Shown here piece by piece: positions 58,495-64,000 of a stretch of DNA of 64,000 nucleotides (position 1 is its first letter; each line of letters begins with the position of its first letter). Origin of the DNA: Ancylothrix sp. D3o (GTDB lineage: Bacteria; Cyanobacteriota; Cyanobacteriia; Cyanobacteriales; Oscillatoriaceae); the NCBI RefSeq assembly GCF_025370775.1, contig NZ_JAMXEX010000015.1:1-64000 (forward strand), written 5' to 3'. The translations under genes were made by a program, and so were the position numbers. The notes under the pieces were generated by a model. The model saw nothing but the letters and a program-made list of their open reading frames with translations. It did no database searches and had not been told where the DNA came from.

Positions 58495-58896
58495 ATGGCT
58501 GTCGAGTATTTTGACCCCCGCACGATTGCAACGCCGGTTTATGATGCTTTGAGTGAGTTAAGAACTCAAAATAACACTGATCAATCTCGGTTAAAAGAGC
58601 AAAAAAGCCAAGCTGTTGAACTTTATACTTACCTTTCTACTTGGGGGATGATGCGTCTTAAAGCTGAGGAAAAAGCTTTAAGCCAAGAGGGAAAAAAACA
58701 AGTGGTTAAGAAGTTTTTTCAATGCTTGGAAACGCTTTCAAAAGTAGGAGATTTGGCAAATAACACCGGCTTGGATGTTATCAAAAAGCTGGATGTAGAT
58801 GAATATTTGGGGTTAACCGGCCTAGGATTAGCATTAGCACAAGAGTTTAGTTTTTGGGCAAATGCTATTTATCACGATATCAAAGGAGAAGAATAA
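58495..58896 (+). CDS. cmr5: Type III-B CRISPR small subunit Cmr5
   Basis: The 133-residue all-helical protein fits Cmr5: SRLKEQKSQAVELYTYLSTW, LSQEGKKQVVKKFFQCLETL and a C-terminal EYLGLTGLGLALAQEFSFWA. It forms the belly of the Cmr complex. The AGGAGAG ribosome site is upstream, and the next gene starts 4 bases after its stop. Confidence 0.9.
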   Translation: MAVEYFDPRTIATPVYDALSELRTQNNTDQSRLKEQKSQAVELYTYLSTWGMMRLKAEEKALSQEGKKQVVKKFFQCLETLSKVGDLANNTGLDVIKKLDVDEYLGLTGLGLALAQEFSFWANAIYHDIKGEE

Positions 58897-58900
58897 AACA

Positions 58901-60820
58901 ATGGCATCTCAACAAAGACCTAATCTTAAGGGTGGAAATGGGGGTGCCAACACCCCGCCTCAGCATCGTAATAGTGGAAATGGGGGTGCCAACACCCCGC
59001 CTCAGCCTTCTCCTTGGCTTTATCCAGGGAGGGAACATAAGCCAGATAACAATGCAAGTTTTGTGAGTTTTGTGGAATTTTTGCGGTGGATGCGTGCACC
59101 CGATAGCGAATATAAAGACCCCACAAAAATTCAAATTTTGCAAATGGCAGAAGAGAAATCTAAAAGCTATAAAGACTGGCTTAAACAACTCAACGAACGC
59201 ACCCGAAAACTTGCTGGGGAAGGTAATTGTTTTCAGGCAAAATGTAGTTGGCGAATTCGTGTCGGTGGCCACCGAGGGCCAGAAAGTATTTTACTGCCTG
59301 CTTTTGATGCTTTGGGGATGCCTTTTATTCCTTCTTCTAGCTTACGCGGTGTTGCCAGAACTCAGGCAATTAAAGAGATAATGCGTAAGCAAAAAATAGA
59401 CTGGAAACAAGCAGAAAAACAGATAGCCCCTTGGTTTGGTTCCTTAGAGGCAAATAATCCCAAAGATCGGGCCGGTAAGGTGGTTTTTTTTGATGCTTAT
59501 CCTATCTCCAGTGCTGCGCCAATGCTGGCGGTGGATATGGCGAATAATATCTGGAAATGGCAGGGAAATAGCCTAGAATACAAGCCAAATCCTAATGCTT
59601 TTTTATCGCTAACAGAACCTACTTTTTTAATTGGTTTACGTCTGGCTAGTGGTTGCACAGATACGGCAATTTTAGACCAGGTTAAACAGTGGTTGCAGGC
59701 TGGTTTGCAGTCGGGTATAGGTTCTCAGGTAAATAGCGGCTATGGGGGATTGTTGATTGCGGGTGCCGGTGTTCCTAGTGATGAATTTTTGCGGCTTAAT
59801 TTTAGTTTAAAAGGACAGCTAATTCATGGCCGGCAAAAGTTTAATAACTCTTCTCAACCTTTCCAAAGAGAACGGAACGGCAGCTTAAGATTTGACGGCA
59901 GAGGTAACTTAAGAACAGATACCGTTCCTGATGCAGAAGTGCGTGCAGTTGCTTTTAAATCGATGCTACGTTATTGGTTTCGTGTTTTGGCTTTCGGGGT
60001 GCTATCTGTTCAGGAAGTACAGGAATGGGAAGCTACACTTTTTGGGGGTATTAATCCCAAAAAACACGGCTGGATTAAGGTGAATTTGACGGATGGCAAA
60101 ATTACTCAAAAAGAACCCAGAGGCACTTTTGAAGGCAAAAATGCTCCCTGTGGTGAACAAAAAGGAACGCTGTTACTGAGTTATTCTTCGGAAGCACCGG
60201 CAGCAAATCAAAAAAACCTCGCTGAGTTGTTAAAAAACCTGACTTGGTTGATGTTTCATTTAGGAGGAATTGGTCAAGGTGCGCGGCGTCCTTGTTATTC
60301 GCGCCAAACTCGCTCAAATGCTCCTTGGTGGCGGGGTTCAACTTTAACGCCAGATAGAGATAATGAGTTTTGGAAACTGCCGGCAACTGTGAAAGAATTC
60401 CAAGTTATTTTTAAGCAACGCTTGGAAGGTTTTTATGCCAAACTTGCCAGCATCAGCGGCAAAAAAATCAACCTAAAACCACCCCTAAGTTTTGGTAGAG
60501 TTACCGGTGATCAATGGTCAGAAGCTGTTGATAGTAATTGTAAAATTGTGGTGTGTTCTGGAAAGGAAGATTTTGGCAAACCTTATGCTTTGGCTGTGCT
60601 GCACAGTGAGGATTTTAAAAGGTATGGAAAGTATGATGGCAATCTTTGTGGCAAAGTTGCCGGTGGTGTTAAACCTTCGCCGGTTTGGATTGCCAATTTA
60701 GGCGATTATCAAATAGTAACGGTGTTTGGTTCTACTCAAGAGCCTCGCAAAAAATATTTAGAGACTCTGCGAACAAATACCACGAGTAATGATTTTGCTC
60801 AAATTTGGCCGTTAACTTGA
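58901..60820 (+). CDS. Cmr6-Cmr1 fusion RAMP protein
   Basis: The 639-residue protein joins two RAMP modules. After a Gly/Pro-rich N-terminal tail, residues 90-300 look like Cmr6: IRVGGHRGPESILLPAFDAL, IPSSSLRGVAR and VNSGYGGLLIAG. Residues 300-639 look like Cmr1: AEVRAVAFKSMLRYWFRVLA, EATLFGG and GGIGQGARRPCYSRQT. In most Cmr operons these are two genes (cmr1 and cmr6), and no separate cmr1 or cmr6 is present, so the fusion supplies both. ATG 58901 follows AAGGAGAA; a longer frame from 58862 would run inside cmr5. Confidence 0.85.
   Translation: MASQQRPNLKGGNGGANTPPQHRNSGNGGANTPPQPSPWLYPGREHKPDNNASFVSFVEFLRWMRAPDSEYKDPTKIQILQMAEEKSKSYKDWLKQLNERTRKLAGEGNCFQAKCSWRIRVGGHRGPESILLPAFDALGMPFIPSSSLRGVARTQAIKEIMRKQKIDWKQAEKQIAPWFGSLEANNPKDRAGKVVFFDAYPISSAAPMLAVDMANNIWKWQGNSLEYKPNPNAFLSLTEPTFLIGLRLASGCTDTAILDQVKQWLQAGLQSGIGSQVNSGYGGLLIAGAGVPSDEFLRLNFSLKGQLIHGRQKFNNSSQPFQRERNGSLRFDGRGNLRTDTVPDAEVRAVAFKSMLRYWFRVLAFGVLSVQEVQEWEATLFGGINPKKHGWIKVNLTDGKITQKEPRGTFEGKNAPCGEQKGTLLLSYSSEAPAANQKNLAELLKNLTWLMFHLGGIGQGARRPCYSRQTRSNAPWWRGSTLTPDRDNEFWKLPATVKEFQVIFKQRLEGFYAKLASISGKKINLKPPLSFGRVTGDQWSEAVDSNCKIVVCSGKEDFGKPYALAVLHSEDFKRYGKYDGNLCGKVAGGVKPSPVWIANLGDYQIVTVFGSTQEPRKKYLETLRTNTTSNDFAQIWPLT
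58933..59006 (+). repeat. Two 32-bp direct repeats inside the Cmr6-Cmr1 gene
   Basis: 58933-58964 and 58975-59006 are identical and each contains the hairpin GGGGTGCCAACACCCC. They are in frame (spacing 42) and encode GNGGANTPPQ twice in the N-terminal tail, ahead of the RAMP domain. Confidence 0.9.
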
Positions 60821-60825
60821 TGAAC

Positions 60826-60858
60826 AGAAACCGGGTTTTTTTAATCAACCTGGTTTCT
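60826..60858 (+). terminator. Hairpin after the Cmr operon
   Basis: AGAAACC at 60826-60832 pairs with GGTTTCT at 60852-60858 around a T-rich loop, 5 bases after the stop of the Cmr6-Cmr1 gene. It could end or attenuate transcription before the CARF gene, or be another GAAACC-type interspersed element. Confidence 0.45.
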
Positions 60859-60920
60859 AAAATCTTCTTTCAAAGAAAGACGATTTTTAATCAAAAATCC
60901 TCAACCAAGAACCTAAACCT

Positions 60921-62498
60921 ATGTCAAATAATCAAACAGCAATAAACCGCGTCGATACCCTCATTATTACCGTTGGAACTCGTCAAGTTGGATGGCTTTG
61001 TAATGATGGAATTATCCGCTCTTTCGGCGCTGATGGAAACATCGGTTATCCCCGTCACGTTGAAGAACTTTACCAGCAATTAGAACTAAAACGCGGGTTT
61101 TATCAAGAAAAGGAAAAAACTTATCCCCACAGTGCCCGCGACTTAGGCGAACGTTTCTATAACCACTGTATTTATGAACTTGGTTACGACTTTAGCCGCG
61201 TTCAACTTTTACTCGATTTTCATATCATCAAAGCTGCGGAAAAAAACGGTCTTAAACACATTATACTCTGGGGAACAGACCAACCTGAAAAAGTTTCTTG
61301 GTCCTATCGCCGGCTCGATACTCTCTGGCTTGCAAAACTCATGGAAGGCAAAATTAAATCTGTTTGGAAAAACCTCCGCGTTGATGTTCACACTCCCCCT
61401 ATCGAAGCTAATGATAACATGGCTATTCGGGAAGAATTAGAAGAATTAATTTTAAAAGAAGCTTTGGAATTTTCTTCACCGGCAGGGATTGACAATGAGT
61501 TTGTTTTGTGGATTCAAAACAAAGGTTGCACCCCCGCTATTGCTTCTGGTGTTGAAATTTGCGCTGCTGCTTTAGGCCGGCAATGTAAAGTTTTTAATGC
61601 TTGTCCTGACGATCCAGAAAGCTTTTTTGAACCTGATTCATCTGGCTTCCAAAAGGCTGTTGCTTCCACCGGCTATAAACTCATTTCAATGGGTGAGTAT
61701 TTCTGGCCTTTGGAACGAGTCCGCGTCATTTCTGCTTGGAAACGTGGCGATTTTTCTGAGGTGCAAATTTGGCTGAAGCCTCACGAAACTCGCTATCCGG
61801 TTCTCTATAAGTTAGCCGGTTATTTATCCCGTTCTGCCAATTGGGAAACTTCCAATTCTTTAACTAAAATTGGGGACTGGATAAATTCAAAAGATGTGTT
61901 AAAATTAGCAGGAGAAGCACAAGTAACAACCTGGAAGCAACGTTTAGAAATTGTAAAACAAGAGCCGATTGCTCAAGCTTGGGAGTCTTCTTTTTTAATT
62001 GATTTACCGCTCAAACGAGAAAACTACACTGCTGCTTTTATCCAATTTGTTCAAACTTTAGAACGTCTCTTGTTTTTGCAATTTCAGGCTGGAAATTGGT
62101 TAAAAGCTGGTTACATTACTATACCCGCAAATTTGCAACATTTAGGCAATGATTATCAGCCTGGTTTTACCGGTTTAATAGAGGGATGGCGAAATTCTAA
62201 AAAGCTAAATGCTTCTGATAACTGGTACAAATTGCTGCATCGAATTCGGGAAAAACGCAATAATGTCATTCATTCTGCGGAGTCGGTGACTTTGCCAAAC
62301 ATCCGCTCAATGTGGACGGATGGGGGTTTGTTTACTGTGGGGTATTCCGAAGATCCACAAGTTGTTAAAAATTTAATGTTGGATGTGCTTAAAAAAATTT
62401 CGCCTTCTTCAAAAGTTCCTGATATTTTGCTTTTGCATTCTCTCTATGAATGGGGATTAAAAACGTTATGTGAGGAGGCCGGTTCTTCTCACAAGTAA
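60921..62498 (+). CDS. CARF/HEPN-type ancillary ribonuclease (Csm6/Csx1-like)
   Basis: The 525-residue protein starts with a CARF-like Rossmann segment (DTLIITVGTRQVGWLCNDG) and a LLLDFHIIKAAEKNGLKHII segment, and has a helical C-terminal half with the HEPN RNase motif R-X4-H (RNNVIH, Arg446-His451). Such proteins bind cyclic oligoadenylates made by Cas10 and then cut RNA. It differs from the textbook Csm6/Csx1 in sequence, so subtype is uncertain. It sits between the Cmr genes and cas1, on the same strand. Confidence 0.8.
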   Translation: MSNNQTAINRVDTLIITVGTRQVGWLCNDGIIRSFGADGNIGYPRHVEELYQQLELKRGFYQEKEKTYPHSARDLGERFYNHCIYELGYDFSRVQLLLDFHIIKAAEKNGLKHIILWGTDQPEKVSWSYRRLDTLWLAKLMEGKIKSVWKNLRVDVHTPPIEANDNMAIREELEELILKEALEFSSPAGIDNEFVLWIQNKGCTPAIASGVEICAAALGRQCKVFNACPDDPESFFEPDSSGFQKAVASTGYKLISMGEYFWPLERVRVISAWKRGDFSEVQIWLKPHETRYPVLYKLAGYLSRSANWETSNSLTKIGDWINSKDVLKLAGEAQVTTWKQRLEIVKQEPIAQAWESSFLIDLPLKRENYTAAFIQFVQTLERLLFLQFQAGNWLKAGYITIPANLQHLGNDYQPGFTGLIEGWRNSKKLNASDNWYKLLHRIREKRNNVIHSAESVTLPNIRSMWTDGGLFTVGYSEDPQVVKNLMLDVLKKISPSSKVPDILLLHSLYEWGLKTLCEEAGSSHK

Positions 62499-62664
62499 TG
62501 GTTGTTAAGGGCCGGTTTTAGAGACGAATTTTAACCTGTCGCTTTTACCGGCCAATTTTATGAGTAACAATAAACTTAATTCTTCCACAACTATTTTTAG
62601 TTTTACATATCAGGGTGTCCCTATTTTTCCGCACCCCTTTCTCAGAATCTCAAGGAGTTTGTTT

Positions 62665-62949
62665 ATGTACGTCACTTATCGCGCTGCTGTGGTTCGTAAT
62701 TTCTCTGTTGCTATGGTTAACGGTTCTATTACTTTGGTAATTTTGCTGATTGCACCAATGGGTTTAGCTGCGGTGATTATGAATACTTTTCTTGTCACGG
62801 TTGCTAGTTTTTTCACTTCCACTATTGCAGATTCTGTGGTACGTTTTTTGCAACCTTCTCGTGTTGATAATATCCATGCTTCTGTGGAAGAACAAACTAA
62901 TTGGCCCACAATTCAGCATCGGAATATTAAAGAAATTGAGCGGCAATAA
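62665..62949 (+). CDS. csx18: Csx18-like small membrane protein
   Basis: From ATG 62665 (ribosome site AAGGAG at 62652-62657) the product is 94 residues with two close transmembrane helices (AMVNGSITLVILLIAPMG, AAVIMNTFLVTVASFFTS) and a short charged tail. It matches the cyanobacterial CRISPR-linked Csx18 type as I recall it. A longer frame from 62560 would add an unlikely leader. Its stop overlaps the cas1 start as TAATG. Membrane location suggests an effector or anchor of the type III response. Confidence 0.65.
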   Translation: MYVTYRAAVVRNFSVAMVNGSITLVILLIAPMGLAAVIMNTFLVTVASFFTSTIADSVVRFLQPSRVDNIHASVEEQTNWPTIQHRNIKEIERQ

Positions 62950-63938
62950 TGCAAACGCTTTATGTTTCTCAGCAAGGTTGTTATGTTTCGCTAAATCAAG
63001 AATTGCTGGTTGTTAAGCAAGGCGAAACTGTCCAAGCAGAAGTGCAGTTACCTTTGCTGGAAATGGTGCTGGTTTTTGGCAATTCGCAAATCACAACGCA
63101 GGCTATTCGTGCTTGCTTGTGGCGCAATATTCCCATTGCTTATGTGTCTCGGATGGGTTTTTGTTATGGGCGAATTTTGCCAATTGAACGTGGTTTTCGT
63201 CAACTTGCGCGTTATCAGCAGCAGTTATTAGCTGTAGAACGTTTGCAGGTGGCTCGCTCTATTGTTCAGGCAAAATTACGCAATTCACGGGTGATTTTGC
63301 AACGCCAAAACCGGCGCCGTTCTTCTGATACTCTGAGCTTGGCGATCCAAAGTTTGGAGTATTTGATTGATAAAGCGGGGGAGGCTGATAATACTCAGCG
63401 TTTAATGGGGTTTGAGGGGGCCGGTGCTGCTCAATATTTCTCGGCTTTTGCTGAGTGTTTGGAGGGAAATGATTTTGTGTTTGCGGGCCGGTCTCGTCGT
63501 CCTCCTGGCAATCCTGTTAATGCAATGTTGAGTTTTGGTTATCAGATTCTTTGGAATCATTTGTTGAGTTTAATTGAGTTGCAGGGTTTAGATCCTTATT
63601 CGGCTTGTTTGCATGAGGGTTCTGAGCGTCATGCGGCTTTGGCTTCGGATTTAATTGAGGAGTTTCGTGCACCTATGATAGATTCGTTGGTAATGTATTT
63701 GGTGAATCGAAAAATGATGGATGTGTTGAATGATTTTGAGTACAAAAATGGGGGATGTTTTTTGAATAATTCGGGCCGCAAGAAGTTTTTGAAGGCTTTT
63801 TTGCGTCGGATGGCGGAGGAGATTGATACGGAGTCTGGTAAGCAGCCGAAGTGGGATTTGTTGAATCAGCAGGTGAAGCTTTTTAAGCAGTTTGTTTATG
63901 AGCCGAGCCGGTTGTATAAGCCTTATTTAATTCGATGA
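62949..63938 (+). CDS. cas1: CRISPR integrase Cas1
   Basis: The 329-residue protein has the Cas1 pattern. An N-terminal beta domain (TLYVSQQGCYVSLNQELL, GNSQITTQAI) is followed by the catalytic helical domain with Glu156 in MGFEGAGAA, His222 in LHEGSERHAAL and the acidic EE (237-238) of DLIEEFRAP. The metal-binding triad is complete. With Cas2 it inserts spacers. No RT fusion is present. Start overlaps the csx18-like stop. Confidence 0.93.
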   Translation: MQTLYVSQQGCYVSLNQELLVVKQGETVQAEVQLPLLEMVLVFGNSQITTQAIRACLWRNIPIAYVSRMGFCYGRILPIERGFRQLARYQQQLLAVERLQVARSIVQAKLRNSRVILQRQNRRRSSDTLSLAIQSLEYLIDKAGEADNTQRLMGFEGAGAAQYFSAFAECLEGNDFVFAGRSRRPPGNPVNAMLSFGYQILWNHLLSLIELQGLDPYSACLHEGSERHAALASDLIEEFRAPMIDSLVMYLVNRKMMDVLNDFEYKNGGCFLNNSGRKKFLKAFLRRMAEEIDTESGKQPKWDLLNQQVKLFKQFVYEPSRLYKPYLIR

Positions 63939-63941
63939 ATC

Positions 63942-64000
63942 ATGCTTTTTTATGTTGTGATTTACGATATTCCTTGCGATAAACGTCGGCGTAAGGTATT
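63942..64000 (+). CDS. cas2: CRISPR integrase subunit Cas2 (partial)
   Basis: After the cas1 stop an ATG at 63942 opens MLFYVVIYDIPCDKRRRKV, the standard Cas2 start with the first beta strand and the Asp of YDI. The gene runs off the window; an array should lie beyond it. Confidence 0.88.
   Translation, partial: MLFYVVIYDIPCDKRRRKV

Overview
The window looks like chromosome from a filamentous, oscillatorialean-type cyanobacterium. The basis is the gene families (XisH/XisI, a DUF1822/CHASE2/DUF928/CHAT cluster, a cyanobacterial type III-B CRISPR locus with a WYL regulator and a Csx18-like protein), the relics of IS630, IS701, IS4, ISL3 and ISAzo13 types, and short palindromes such as GAAACCCGGTTTC. 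Base composition is AT-rich, but GCCGG/CCGGC motifs are strikingly frequent both in genes and between them. There is no rRNA gene, I recognised no tRNA, and no CRISPR array lies inside the window.

Region by region. 0-5.3 kb is a worn accessory region: an IS630-like edge, a 5'-truncated group II intron, adenosine deaminase, an XisH/XisI pair whose xisI has lost its normal start codon, and two large copies plus one partial copy of a composite GCCGGTG repeat family. 5.3-12.9 kb is a conserved-looking cyanobacterial cluster: a secreted TPR-CHAT protein facing a sigma-70-like factor, a DUF1822 protein, a CHAT-CHASE2 membrane protein and a secreted DUF928 protein. 12.8-19.1 kb is a 5.5 kb island (TPR membrane protein plus a 1461-residue GHKL-ATPase/DUF3883 protein) flanked by direct repeats that each hold the tail of the DUF928 gene and a small acidic ORF. 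19.3-26.8 kb is a tight operon built around an Hsp70 paralogue: DnaK-like, Zn-ribbon/TM/LysM, large TPR-like helical protein, J-like/TM/SPOR-like protein without HPD, and GrpE-like.

27-35.4 kb has a broken toxin-antitoxin pair, a third copy of the repeat, an SDR enzyme, a DUF2993 protein, and an alpha/beta hydrolase gene split by about 3.5 kb of nested mobile DNA (phage-tail-like genes, IS701 relic, IS4 relic). 35.8-43.0 kb encodes a 2003-residue hybrid sensor kinase and an upstream REC-GGDEF response regulator. 43.2-44.8 kb is a run of relics (response regulator, ISAzo13, ISL3, CAP-domain protein). 44.8-51.4 kb carries a DEAD/DEAH helicase, a P450 fragment, a glutathione S-transferase, and an unrecognised 409-residue protein next to a DyP-type peroxidase.

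51.5-64 kb is the CRISPR locus. A WYL regulator diverges from cas10(cmr2)-cmr3-cmr4-cmr5-[cmr6-cmr1 fusion], followed by a CARF/HEPN-type ancillary ribonuclease, a Csx18-like membrane protein, cas1 and the first codons of cas2. The Cas10 GGDD motif and the HEPN RX4H motif suggest cyclic-oligoadenylate signalling, while Cmr4 appears to lack the aspartate used for target-RNA cleavage. The candidates for something new are the Hsp70 operon with cell-wall-binding modules, the GHKL-DUF3883 island between direct repeats, the 409-residue/DyP pair, and the GCCGGTG repeat family.
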